The position numbers were made by a program, and so were the translations under genes. DNA of 64,000 nucleotides from Aphidius gifuensis (lineage: Eukaryota; Arthropoda; Insecta; Hymenoptera; Braconidae), in NCBI RefSeq assembly GCF_014905175.1, contig NC_057788.1:8804001-8868000 (forward strand), given 5' to 3'. The stretch's first letter is position 1; every line of letters starts with the position of its first letter. Shown one piece after another: positions 22,570-34,509 of the stretch. The notes under the pieces were generated by a model. It saw only the letters and a program-made list of their open reading frames with translations, was not told the DNA's origin and searched no databases.

Positions 22570-23547
22570 TGTAGCCGAAATAAAATTGTGAACCACTCTA
22601 CCGCGCTGATACCGCGCAACTCTCTTCTTTCACTTGATTTTTTGTCTGTGCCTTTTTTTTTTTTTTTCTATTGGGAGAGAATTTTTTTTTTTTTATGTTT
22701 CTACACACACACATGTAAATAAATATCACAGATGTGTCATATGAACCAGTGTTGCCAACAACAAAAAACGAAATATAGAAATAAACAAAAAAAAAAAAAA
22801 ATATGAGTAATTAATTTAAAAAATTTCTAGCATTGTTAGTAGTATAATATAATTGTTATTAATTAGTAAATTATTTTTGTAGTTATATACTACAAATAAT
22901 ATTATTATTATTAACTATAAAATGGATTTACTAATGTAATTTAAGTATAACTTTTAATTACGATTGAATAAAATTTAAGAAATTTTTTGTTACTTAATTT
23001 TTGTTATTTAATATAAACAATAAAGTTAATTAATGAATGATATAGAATTTAAAATAGTTTTTTGTTTAGTGATAAATTGAAATATCTAGGGGTATTTCGA
23101 ACCGTAAAATTAATTTATCTGTTGGTAATGTCAACGTTTGGCTTTTCAACAATTAATAACAAAGGCGCAGCCATCTTGGATTTAAGAAAATTTCACTCAA
23201 GGGGTATCTAGCTAATTACCAACTGTTATTTTGTGGATAAGTAGAATTTAGAACAATTATATCAATTTTTAAAATTATAAAAGTTGCAGGGAGTCGTACA
23301 CCTGGAGTTCACCTGGAGTTCCAGATAAATATAATGTTGAATAGGGTTGAAAGAAAGCTTTTACTCATTAAAAAAAAAAAAAAATACTATGAACCACGTG
23401 TTTTTAACCTTTAAATTGTTTTTAAATAAATATTTGGATTTTTGTTAATACAAAAAAAGAGCAGGACTTAACAATATATTTTTCTGTATTAAAAAGATCT
23501 CAGGTTCTTAAAAACGTCAACGACAACATTTTTAGTATTTACTCATA
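22570..23547. promoter_or_regulatory. Divergent promoter region of importin-5 and F-box gene D
   Basis: 22570-22640 is a GC-richer leader of importin-5 (CTACCGCGCTGATACCGCGC on plus). From about 23086 the F-box upstream module begins: an ATCTAGGGGTATTTCGAACC block, GGCGCAGCCATCTTGGATTT at about 23164, a dyad with one changed base at 23311-23326 (ACCTGGAGTTCCAGAT), and CACGTG at 23395-23400. The conserved leader follows up to the ATG. The CCATCTTGGA core resembles a YY1/Pho site. Confidence 0.6.
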
Positions 23548-26500
23548 ATGAGTGCAAAGAGGATATGTATTGAAAAAGCCAAGCAAATCTCTGATGTTGG
23601 TGACAAGGATGAAAAAGTTGTCATCAACTCACTGGACTACGACTCATTAGCAAAAATCATCATGTTGCTGCCTATACCAGAAAGAATAGACATGGAAGAA
23701 GGTATAAAATATTATTATCAAAATAAAAATTCTTTTTTTTTAAATAAAATATCAATGTTTCTATTAATAATTAACAATTCTACTGATACGTTTAATTCTA
23801 GTTTGTATCAAATGGAAAGAGGCATGTCGACTAGCTTGGTATAACATTAAAGAATACAAATGTGAATCGTCAATTGGACGTTCGTATGATAACCGTGTGT
23901 TGACACAATCATACCTCCAGGAAATATTATTAAGATGTGGTATTTATTTAAAAAAATTGTCTCTCTCAGATGTTTGCAATTCAAAGATCATGCCATTTAT
24001 TGGTGATCATTGTAAAAATTTAACAAGCCTTGAATGTAAATTCTCCATCGATTCTTTAAATGATTTTGCTAATGACTTTGTTCAAGCATTTACACATTTG
24101 GATAAATTAAAATGCATTAAAATAATAATGATTTCTGATGAACTATATAGTAATCAAACATTTGATCCATTTGAAATAATAAATAGTCTTCCAGCAAAAA
24201 TTATTCAAATTCATTTAATTTCTCAACGTTGGATATGGCTCACTGAGAGAAATTTTAACTAAAAATTACAAACGTATAAGAAAAAATTACAAAGCGAATA
24301 GTAAAAACTGCGTTCCTCCGATTATTTGTAAGAATTATTCGTATATTGATAAATAATTTTTACAATAAAGTTATGTAAAAAATTTGGCCATTGACTATAC
24401 AAACTAAGCCATAAAATTACATAATTTATTGTAATTTCTCTTAAAAAAATGACTAAATTCACGATACTCACAAGTAAATTCTAGCAGACTGAGAATTTAC
24501 CCACTACCGGTTTTAGAATTTACTATATTTTATTATAAATTTTATTTAAAAGTTGGACATTTTTTGTGCTAAGTTCGGCAGTTTGTGCTAGATTCACGGA
24601 GAACGGCAATCAATTCCCGGCAACATTTTTTCTTTTCTGTTTACACGCTCAAAACTCGAAAACTAATTGATAAATAGAAAAAATTTATTCTTGATAAATT
24701 GTTCAGAAATAAATTACCAACAATAAACCTCGCTTAACCCCATACCTAGCTTCAACAGATAAGGCTGTAGAAATGCTTGAAATTACATGACAATTCAATC
24801 ATTTGTTCAATCAGTCGGCCATCTTTGTATTATTTCTCCCCACAACCAGAATTTTTACAAAGCGATATAGTAAAAAATGTTTAAGTCTATGCTAACTTTT
24901 ATATGTGTACATGATAAATTTTATTATATGTATTAGAATATTTATTAAATTGTTCAGTATTTTTTATTTGAACTTATAATAATATTTTTATCGTTTCCTC
25001 AAAAACATGTATGTGCTTTATTTTAATTAACTCATAACTCATTATCTAAGACATTAATCAAAAAAAGTAATTCTTTATAAATTGTTTAGAATTAAATTCT
25101 CAATAATTAACTCCACTCAACCCCATGTCTATCTGCAATAGATAACGATGTACAGAGACTTGAAGTAACATAACAATTTTTTAATATTGTGACATTTTAC
25201 ATAATTTTATTGTAGAATATCATCTCTCGCGGCCAATCCCAGAAATAAAACAAAAATTACAAAGCAGTATAGTAATTTCTATTCAACATGGGTTTTAATT
25301 TTTAGTTAAAATTTCTCTCAGTGCTAAAAAAAAAAATTTTCTACAGTAAGTTAACTTCAATAACAACTGTTATTGAATACCACCAGTGACAAACAATACT
25401 ATATATCAATCGAATAAATACAATAATAATTTAAATAAATTTCTATTATTTTCAGACTTTTAAAAAATTTAAAAATCTTCAAAAATTGACATTGCATGGC
25501 TACCGTCTTCTAGACAGCATGATTCTTCAAGAAATAGCAGAAAAAACAACACTTGTTTATCTTAACATTCGACTATATGATATAACCAAAAGCTCTTTTC
25601 TATTTGATAAACTTGTTAATTTGGAATATATTAGCTTAATGCTGGGAGTGATCTCTTACGATTCATTTGGACTAAAAAATAAGATTATTACAAAAGTACT
25701 CAATACTATTTTATGTACATGCAAAAATCTAAAACATCTTGATATGCAACCTGGTCTTTACGATATAGCTAAAATTCCTCGCAACAAATTGATAAACTTC
25801 CAAAACTTGGAATATCTTGGTATTTCTTGTAATATAATGCCTGACTTAGCAAATATAATTGTTGAATACTGCAAAAATTTAAAACACTTGAGATTGCATC
25901 ATTCATATCCTAATTCGATCATTATAAATGATACTGCTTTAAAAAAGTTAACAGAGTTGGAAAATCTTGAATGTTTAATGTTGGATGTTCTGATTGAGCT
26001 TCATGAAGAATCAATAATTGCTATTTCAAACAATTGTAAAAAACTTAAACGTTTAGAGATTCCTTATTGCAATATAGTATCATCTATTGATGGTGAGCCA
26101 CTTTTATCTTCATCTGTTCTTTATGAGTTATCAAAATTACAATATCTTGAACATCTAAGCTTGCGTTATACAATAAGCCTGAAAGATAGTACAATTATTG
26201 CAATTGCTAATAATTGTAAAAACCTGAGAAGTTTAAATATTGAAAGTTGCAATGCTATTACTGAAACAGCTCTTGTTGCTTTAACAAACTTGAAAAATTT
26301 ACAAAATCTTAATGTAAGAGATCTTGATATAATTACAGACGACAGCTTTCTTATCAAATTAAAAGGACTAAAAGAATTGGATTGTTCTTATTGTCGAAAA
26401 CTTACTAATTCCGGTATTATTCAATTTATAAAAAATAACCCAGATCTTGAAAAAATTCATTTCTTGGGAATAGGAAATAATATTACAATTGACTTGGTTA

Positions 26501-26640
26501 TTGGTGCTGATCAGGCAACTAAAAATCGTACAAATGGTATCATTTTACACCTAATAATAAGTCAATCGGCAATGAAACCATCTTCTACTAAGCCAATAAT
26601 TGAATCTCCCTGGCTGGTTGTTAAATATTCAATATTTTAA
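23548..26640 (+). pseudogene. F-box/LRR gene D (alpha type), interrupted by a transposon
   Basis: Exon 1 23548-23701 (MSAKRICIEKAKQ...). Exon 2 starts at 23802 (VCIKWKEACRLAW, intact F-box) and is cut at 24240 after ...QRWIWL by a 1083 bp inverted-repeat element. The rest of exon 2 (CTAAAAAAAAAAATTTTCTACA) and its donor GTAAGT resume at 25324. Exon 3 25456-26640 is fully open. The element's terminal repeat brings a stop within six codons (T-E-R-N-F-N-stop), so translation would give an F-box plus the first LRR-like segment, about 200 residues. Splicing the element out precisely is unlikely, because the stop precedes any donor inside it. The otherwise clean frame indicates a recent insertion. 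Confidence 0.85.
24241..25323. mobile_element. Non-autonomous DNA transposon with inverted ends, inside gene D exon 2
   Basis: The left end is CACTGAGAGAAATTTTAACT; the right end at about 25297-25323 is its exact reverse complement for about 27 bases. CT flanks both sides, which suits a 2 bp target duplication. The ends begin CACTG, as in several CACTA-like (CMC) families, but I cannot assign the superfamily. The inside has two diverged copies of one segment (about 24655-24890 and 25030-25290; both contain a variant of AACCCCAT...TCTA/GCTTC...ATAGATAA and ACAAAGC-TATAGTAA). There is no transposase frame. Confidence 0.85.
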
Positions 26641-27745
26641 TTATATATTATAGTATACCTTTTTTGATTAATTATTAAAAACACATACAAAATACGTTAC
26701 CAAGTCAATGGTATTGTGAAGACATTGTAAAAAACATTTTTTTTATTATTACTTTAAATCATAAAAATTTAAATGTCATTGTCAATTATCAACAATGACT
26801 CATTGTTAATAATTTTGTGAAACGAAGTTAAAAAATTAATTATACTTTCGTAAATAATTTTATTGTATGAAACAATTATTTTTACTTTTAATCGTACATA
26901 TGTCATGACAGCTTTGATGATATTCAAGACAAAGTCAAAGTCAAACAATTTTAAGAAGAAAAAAACATTATTTTTAAATTTTTTTTATTGTCAACATTTT
27001 AATTGTTTAATTAAATGTATTTTTAATTGATTTTTTTTAATTGATCATGATATATAGTTTTACATTATTTTTGTGCAAATTAGTTTTAAAAAAATATGGA
27101 AATGGTTAAAATTATATTTCAATTAATAAATATTCCATTAAATAATATTGTTTATTTGTAAATTTATATTTTATGAATAAAAAAACTTAAAGAGAGATAA
27201 ATAAGATAATTTTTTTTTATAGTGATTTTATTGTTTAAATAAATTATAAGCTGAATTAATTATGGAAATTAATGTGATGAATAATTTTAGGTATAAATTA
27301 ATAGTTATAATCTTTTAATTAATAACTAAGATTTTTTTTTTTTTTTTGTTCATAATAATTGTTCTACACCTACAGTTAATTTGATTTCTAAAACATTTTT
27401 TTTTTTCAACAGCTGTATTTTACAAAAGGTAGAATTTTACTTATCGACAATGACGAATTTTTAAGAAAATTATAAAAGCTGAAGGGACCTGTTCACTTGG
27501 AGTTCCAGGTAAAGATTATATGCTGAAGTTGGCTGAGAGAATTTTAGAAAGCTATTGTGTATTAAAAAAAAAAAAAAAAAACTGTGACCCACGTGTTTTT
27601 AACCTTTAAGATGTTTTTAGATAAATATTTAGATTTTTGTTAATAAAAAAAAAGAGCAATAATAATCAACAACATATTTTTCTGTATTAAAAAGATCCCA
27701 GGTTCTTAAAAACGTTAACGACAGCATTTTTAGTATTCACTCATA
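26641..27745. promoter_or_regulatory. Gene D 3' flank and gene E upstream module
   Basis: 26641-27300 is the array 3' flank: AAAACACATACAAAATACGT, then GTCATGACAGCTTTGATGAT and AAAGTCAAAGTCAAACA. 27420-27745 is the upstream module of gene E with a variant dyad ACTTGGAGTTCCAGGT at 27495-27510, CACGTG at 27590-27595 and the leader ATATTTTTCTGTATTAAAAA. The whole stretch from about 26905 is repeated at 39010-39838. Confidence 0.6.
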
Positions 27746-29727
27746 ATGAGTGCAAAGAGGATATGTATTGAAAAAGACCGACAAACCTCTGATGTTGGTG
27801 ACAAGAATTCAAAAGTCGTCATCAACTCACTGGACTACGACTCATTAGCAAAAATAATCATGTTGTTGCCAATACCAGAAAGGATCGACATGGAAAAAGG
27901 TGAATATTAATATCAAAAGAAAGTTTTTTTATTGATAAAATATCAATGTTTGTATTATTAATTTTTAAGTTTGATATGTTTTATTCTAGTTTGTACCAAA
28001 TGGAAAGAGGCATGTCAACTAGCTTGGTATGACATTAAAAAATACAAATGTAAATCATCAACTGGACGTTGTTATAATAACTGTTTCTTGACACAATCAT
28101 ACCTTGAGGAGATATTATTAAGATGTGGTAGATATTTGAAGGAATTATCTCTCTCAGATGTTTGTAATTCGAGTATTATGCCATTTGTTGGTAATCACTG
28201 TAAAAATTTAACAAGTCTTGAATGTGAATTTGACAACAAGTCGTTGACTGATTATGCTGATGACTTTGTTCGAGCATTTACACTGTTGGATAAATTAAAA
28301 TGCATTAAAATAATAACGATTGATGATGACTCGTATGATGGAACAGTTGATCTACATACAATAATTGATAGTCTTCCAGAAGAAATTAATCAAATTCATA
28401 TAATTTCACCTGAAACTTATCGTTATAGACGCCCACAAAAAAAAATTTCGTTAGTAAGTTGTTATTGAATACCAACTAGTATTGTGTTTATCACCAGTGA
28501 CAAACAATATCTTATATCAATCGAAAAAATACAATAATAATATAAATAAATTTCTGTTATTTTCAGAATTTGAAAAAATTTAAAAATCTTCAAGAACTGA
28601 TATTAAATGCCTGCTATTTTTTAGAAGACATAATTTTCCAAGAAATAGCAGAAAAAACAACACTCATTCATCTTGACATTCCACTCCATGTAATACCAGA
28701 AAAGTTTTGTCTGTTTGATAAACTTGTCAATTTAGAATATATTAACCTAACGCCAACCATGTACTTTGCTACTTCATTTGAACTGGAGGATAACTCCTCT
28801 CCAAAAGTACTCAATACTATTTTTTGTACATGCAAAAATCTGCAATATCTTAATATGCCAACTGCTCTTCACGATATAGCTGACATTCCTCACAAAAAAT
28901 GGATAAAATTACAAAACTTAATATTTCTTGGTATTTCTTGTAATATAATGCCGGACTTAGCGAATGCAATTGTTGAATATTGCAAGAATTTAAAACATTT
29001 GAAGATAAATAATCCTGATGGCTTGATGGATGAAACTGCTTTGAAGAAGCTAACAGAGCTAAAAAATCTTGAAAGTTTGACATTGCTTCCTCGCATTAAG
29101 CTCAATACAGAATCAATAATTGCAATTTCAAACAATTGTAAAAAACTTAGCCATTTAATAATTCCTGGTAAACTTTTAGAACCATCTACTGAAAGTGAGC
29201 CACTTTCTTCTCCATCTGTTCTTGATGAGTTATCAAAATTGAAAAATCTTGAACATCTATATTTGTGTGGGACATTACATCTTAAAGATAGTACAATTAT
29301 TGCGATTGCTAATAATTGTAAAAACCTGAGTTTTTTAGGAATTGAAAAGTGCACAGCTGTTACCGAAACAGCTTTTGTTGCTATAACGAACTTGAAAAAT
29401 TTACAAAAACTAGACGTCACTTCCCTTAATATTACAGACGACTTTATTATCAAACTAAAAGGCTTAAAATTATTGGAATGTTCTCATTGCCGTGAACTTA
29501 CTAATGCTGGTATTATTCAATTTATAAAAAATAACCCAGATCTTGAAAAAATTGATGTCAGCGGTATAAATAATATTACAACTGACTTGATTATTGCTGC
29601 TGATCAGGCCACTAAAAATCGTACAAATGGTATCATTTTACACTTAACAATAAGTGATCCGTCAATAAGACCACTTTCAACTAAGCCAACAATTGAATCT
29701 CAACGGTTGGTTGTTAAATATTTATAA
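27746..29727 (+). CDS. F-box/LRR protein E (beta type), intact, 592 aa
   Basis: Exons 27746-27899, 27990-28453 and 28567-29727, GT-AG throughout, one open frame. The F-box is SLAKIIMLLPIPERIDMEK plus VCTKWKEACQLAW. The beta subfamily is marked by LILNACYFLEDIIFQEIAEK, the HLDIPLHVIPEKFCLFDKL segment and DITDD-type LRRs (here SLNITDDFIIKLKGLK). Exon 3 holds about eight to ten Cys-type LRRs and the tail NRTNGIILHLTISDPSIRP. No signal peptide. Presumed SCF receptor with unknown target. Just downstream is a broken duplicate of its own 3' end. Confidence 0.85.
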
Positions 29728-29739
29728 TTATATAAATTA

Positions 29740-29875
29740 GTATATATATGGATAATATTACAGTCGACTTGATTATTGCTGCTTGATTTACACCTAACAA
29801 TGAGTGATCCGTTAAAAAGGGCAATCTTTTACCTGTCTAATAATTAAACCTTAATGTTTGATTGTTAGATAGGTA
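29740..29875 (+). pseudogene. Duplicated remnant of an F-box/LRR 3' end
   Basis: The sequence restarts the end of exon 3 (GATAATATTACAGTCGACTTGATTATTGCTGC in outline), jumps to TTTACACCTAACAATGAGTGATCCG and then decays. It is frame-broken by deletion. The same arrangement lies after gene L at 50936-51110, so the duplication predates the split of those two units or was copied between them. Confidence 0.6.
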
Positions 29876-31465
29876 TATAAAGACTGTCCCATTTCAATCC
29901 ATAAATTGATTTTTTTTCAAGAATATGTCTTCAATTTAGAAATGATTCGTGCAAAAGCTGTAGGATTCGTAAGGGATAATTAAATTTATCGCATACCTTT
30001 TTTTAATTTAATATACCTATACATATTACTTGGAATCATAAAAATTTAATTGTCAATGTTTATAATTTTGTAAAATAAAGTTAAAAAATTAATTAATAAT
30101 TATACTTTCGTAAATAATTTTATTGTATGAAACAATTATTTTTATCTTCAATCGTATATATGTCATGACAACTTTGATGATATTCAAGTGGCTTAAAAAA
30201 ATGTTTTATATTTTTTCAATTATTTTTCAAATTCTCACGGAGATTTTTTTGCATATATTATAATTCTCCAAAAAATTTATTTATCGATTGAAAAAAAAAA
30301 AGTATAATATCACGACGAAAAATCAAATATTGTAGATCAAAAATAATAAATATTTTTATTCGTGTTATTATCTGTTATTATTCATTGAGTATCTCAGTTG
30401 AAAAATAAATACAAGAAGATCAAATATCAGTAAAGTTATTTGATGTAATTAATTAATGATGATTGATATTGCAATATTGCAATCAATTAAATCATCTAGG
30501 GGCATTTCGAACCTTGATATTAAATTTCTCAGTTGATAATGTCAACGATTGTCTATTCAACAAAAAAATAAATATAAATAAATAAATAACCTATATATAT
30601 TATTATGCAAATTGCAAAATAAGAAATACAAATTGTGAATTTTTTAAAATATATATAATCACCCGTTTGTATAATTTAATATAACAAGTATTATCATAAA
30701 AAAAAAAAAGAATGAATAAATTGACGAAAAATTTTTTAAATTTATTTATTTACACATAAATCACACATATTCGATATTTCGTCTAATAACATCAATTGAA
30801 TGTTTACTGAAAAAGTTGGCTATGTCTTAATATTCAATTTTAAAAAAAATATAAAAATATTTAAAAAATTTTGTTTTTGAATTATTTCTTCACACATAAA
30901 AACACATAATTCGCACAAAATTTTGAAGACAATTGCATCGAGATCCGATGATTATTTTGTCTAGCTTAATATTTGAATTTAAAAAAATATAAAATTAAAA
31001 AATTTTCTTTCAAATTTATTTCTACACACATAAAAAACACATAATTCGCACAAAATTTTAAGCCCAATTGCATCGAGATCCGATGATTATTGAAAAAGTT
31101 GTGCTAGCTTAATATTTGAATTTTTTAAAAATATGTAAAAATAAAAAAAAAAATTTCTTTTAAATTTATTTCTTCACACATAAAAAACACATAATTTGCA
31201 CAAAATTTTAAGCCCAATTGCATCGAGATCCGATGATTATTAAAAAAGTTGTGCTAGCTTAATATGTCAACTTTAAAAAAAAAAAAAAAAAAAACATACT
31301 GTGACCCACGTGTTTTTAACCTTATAATTATTTTTAATCAAAAACTTGGATTTTCATTGATAAAAAAAAAAAAAAGAGCAGGACTTAACAACATATTTTT
31401 CTGTATTAAAAAAACCCAGGCTCTTAAAAACGTCAACGACAGTATTTTTAGTATTTACTCATATA
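29876..31465. other. Gene E-F intergenic with minisatellite
   Basis: 29876-30480 is 3' flank sequence. An ATCTAGGGGCATTTCGAACC block at about 30494 matches those at 23086, 54517 and 54732. A minisatellite (separate entry) occupies 30740-31262 and replaces the dyad part of the upstream module of gene F. Only CACGTG at 31307-31312 and the leader remain. Confidence 0.55.
30740..31262. repeat. Minisatellite, about four units of roughly 135-150 bp
   Basis: Each unit contains CACACATAAAAA, CACATAATTCGCACAAAATT, CAATTGCATCGAGATCCGAT and GCTAGCTTAATATTTGAATT or a variant. The CACACATAAA landmark recurs at about 30752, 30891, 31025 and 31175. The first unit is the most diverged and the last two are nearly identical. 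No coding potential. Confidence 0.8.
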
Positions 31466-33337
31466 ATGAGTGCAAAAAGAATATGTATTGATAAAGGCAC
31501 ACAAACCTTAGATGTTGGTGACAAGAATGAAAAAGTTGTCATTAATTCACTGGATTACGACTCATCAAAATAAAGTTTTTTTTTTTGAAAATAAAATATC
31601 AATGTTTCTATTATTAATTTTTTATGTTTTATTCTACAGTTTGTACCAAATGGAAAGAAGCATGTCAACTTGCTTGGTATAACATTAAAGAATACAAATG
31701 TAAATCATTAATTGGACGTTCTTATGATGACCGTTTGTTGACACAATCATACCTCAAGAAAATTTTATTAAGATGTGGTACTTATCTAAAACAGTTGTCT
31801 CTCTCAGATGTTTGTGATTTTACTATCATGCCATTTGTTGGCGATCACTGTAAAAATTTAACAAGCCTTGAATGTAAATTCTCCATCGATTCTTTAGATT
31901 ATTTTGCTGATGACTTTATTCAAGCATTTACACAGTTGAATAAATTAAAATGCATTAAAATAATAATGATTAATGATGATCCGTATGATATACTATTTGA
32001 TCTATTTGGAATAGTTAATAGTCTTCCAGATGAGATTAATCAAATTCATTTAATTTCTGAGTGTTGGATACGCCCACAAAAAATAGCTTCTATGGTAAAT
32101 TGTTATTGAATATCACTATCAATTGTTATTTATCACTATAGTGATAAACAGCACTTTATCAATCGAATAAATACAATAATAATTTGAATAAATTTCTATT
32201 ATTTTCAGACTTTTAAAAAATTTAAATATCTTCGAGAATTGACATTGCCTGGCTGCCGTTTTTTAGGCAGCATAATTCTTCAAGAAATAGCAGAAATAAC
32301 ATCACTTGTTTATCTTAGCATTCGACTACATGCAGATATACCCGAAAGGTTTTTTCTATTTGATAAACTTGTTAATTTGGAATATATTAATCTTACGCTG
32401 CCGGCCATGAATAACTTTTCTACAAAAGTACTCATTAGTATTTTTTGTACATGTAAAAATCTGAAACATCTTGATATTCCACGTGGTCCTTATGATGTAG
32501 CTGAAATTCCTGTCGAGAAATGGATAAACTTTCAAAACTTGGAATGTCTTGGTATTACTTGTAATATAATGCTCGACTTAGCAAATACAATTGTTGAATA
32601 TTGCAAGAATTTAAAACATTTGAGAATACATTTTCCTCATGACTCTTTAAATGATACATATCATTGTACTGCTTTAAAAAAGTTAACAGAGCTGGAAAAT
32701 CTTGAAAGTTTGCTATTGCTTTCTTGCATGAGGCTCAGTGAGGACTCGATAATTGCAATTTCAAACAATTGTAAAAAACTTAAACGTTTAGAAATTCCTT
32801 ATTGTTGCATAGTATCATCTATTGATGGTGAGCCACTTTCTTCTCCATCTGTTCTCGATCAGTTATCAAAATTGCAATATCTTGAACATCTTAATTTACG
32901 TAAATTAAATTACCTATATGTAAGGGAATGGATCTTGAAGATAGTACAATTATTGCTATTGCTAATAATTGTAAAAACCTAAAAAGTTTAGATATTGGAT
33001 ATTGCAGCGCTATTACTGAAACAGCTCTTGTTGCTTTAACAAACTTGAAAAATTTACAAAAACTTGAGATACATTCTCTTAATATTACAGACGACTTTAT
33101 TATCAAATTAAAAGGCTTAAAAGAATTGAAATGTTCTTATTGCCAGAAACTTACTAATGCTGGTATTATTCAATTTATAAACAATAACCCAGACCTAGAA
33201 AAATTCCAAGCCGTAAGAATAGGTAATATTACAATTGACTTGGTTATTGCTGCTGATCAGGCAACTAAAAAACGTACAAATGGTATCATTTTCGACCTAT
33301 TAATGAGTCGATCAGTAATGAGACCATGTTCTACTGG
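31466..33337 (+). pseudogene. F-box/LRR gene F, several lesions
   Basis: Exon 1 starts at 31466 (MSAKRICIDKGTQTLD) but about 90 bases are deleted after YDS, joining TCA to TCAAAATAAAG of intron 1. The first half of the F-box and the splice donor are gone and a TAA follows. Exon 2 (31640-32094) is open and intact. Exon 3 from 32209 is open to about 32895, where roughly 20 extra bases (around CGTAAATTAAATTACC) shift the frame; the correct frame resumes at about 32928. The exon then ends early at RPCSTG, where unrelated sequence (an ATG-led gene) is joined. Its type is between alpha and beta (LTLPGCRFLGSIILQEIAEI). Clearly dead as an F-box gene. Confidence 0.88.
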
Positions 33338-33695
33338 ATGACGGTGTTTGAAAAGAAATTTGTTGCAGATTGTGGTGGCAGGACTCTGGACTGTATCTAT
33401 ATTTATATACATTACAAAGTCATATATCTTGATTTTAAATTTTTTTTTAATTTTTATTAATTTTTTCTTTCCAGCTAATGGAGAAATACAAGGCTTACTT
33501 CGATGCAAGAAACAACCATATCCTGATGCAACTATAATAGTCATGGATTTTCCGAAAAATGGAACGAGAGTAAGTGGCCGTATGTGCTCAGGTTGCCTTA
33601 AAATATACCATCAAATCAATGATGCCAAGCTTTCGGCAAATCCAAAAAGCTGTGAGGATTTTTTAAAAGAGCCACTCAACGCGAAAAAAAATTAA
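33338..33695 (+). CDS. Unidentified two-exon gene or gene end, about 91 aa
   Basis: I do not recognise it. Exon 33338-33392 (MTVFEKKFVADCGGRTLD) splices at GTATCT to 33475-33695, after a strong acceptor TTTTTTCTTTCCAG. The joined frame reads SNGEIQGLLRCKKQPYPDA and continues to a stop at 33693-33695. It has five Cys (C, RCKK, MCSGC, SCED). An AATAAA lies at about 33762. Codon use is less AT-biased than in the F-box genes, which suggests a different origin. The first exon abuts the truncated end of gene F, so upstream exons may have been lost and the ATG may be an internal Met. There is no signal peptide as it stands. Confidence 0.45.
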
Positions 33696-34027
33696 ACTTA
33701 TATACAATACAACTTATGTTATACCAATACTTATTTCATTAATTAAACTATTTATTTCACAATAAATTGTATACAAAAAAAAATGGCGCTGAAATTGGCG
33801 TCTAAGCTAGCGTCTCGAATCTCCTGATCCAGGGATGATTCGGGTTCCAAGGTCCCAACATGAATAAATAATTAAAAATGATATGAAATTTAATAAAATT
33901 TATTAGAAATTATTAATTAAGTATTAATATACCCCAAAGAAGTCACAAATATGAAAAAACAACCCTCTGGAATAAGTTACATCGTATTTAAAGAGAACAA
34001 ATTCAAGGGTTGTTGGCTAAATAATTT

Positions 34028-34460
34028 TTTTGTCTATGATGGAGTTAAGCCATCCTCGTAATTTTTTTTTTATTGAATTTTTTAGGGTGTAAGCTAATTA
34101 AGAAAAATAAATGGGAATTTTTGAAATGGTTAAAAGGGGGTAGGGGGTGGATTAAAACTATTTTTATTTTTTTTGTCTATGATAGGGTTGAGCCATCCTC
34201 GTAATTTTTTTTTTATTCAATTTTCTAGGATCAAAGCTAGTTTAAGAAAAAAAATGGGAATTTTTGAAATGGTCAAAAGGGGGTAGGGGGTGGATTAAAA
34301 CTATTTTTATTTTTTTTGTCTATGATAGGGTTGAGCCATCCTCGTAATTTTTTTTTTATTCAATTTTCTAGGATCAAAGCTATTTTAGGAGAAAAAATGG
34401 GAATTTTTGAAATGGTCAAAACGGGCTAGGGGGTGGATTTTAATTGTTTTTATTTTTTTT
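34028..34460. repeat. Minisatellite, three units of 143 bp
   Basis: The landmark GTCTATGAT occurs at 34032, 34175 and 34318, giving an exact 143 bp spacing. Each unit contains GCCATCCTCGTAATTTTTTT, AATGGGAATTTTTGAAATGG and GGGGGTAGGGGGTGGATTAA or a variant. Units 2 and 3 are closest. The guanine-rich run GGGGGTAGGGGGTGG is unusual in this AT-rich region. Confidence 0.85.
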
Positions 34461-34509
34461 AATATCAGAAGCTGACACCCGTAGTTAAAAAGATGGTAGT
34501 GTATTTAAA

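Noticed and set aside
28890..29453. Long antisense open frames over exon 3 of beta genes (also 40969-41535, 44427-44861, 56314-56877)
   Set aside because: They mirror conserved LRR codons on the other strand, start mid-exon, have no splice context, and appear only where the sense exon is conserved.
30740..31262. CRISPR-like array
   Set aside because: Units are diverged tandem copies with no separate unique spacers, in a eukaryotic setting; a minisatellite explains it.
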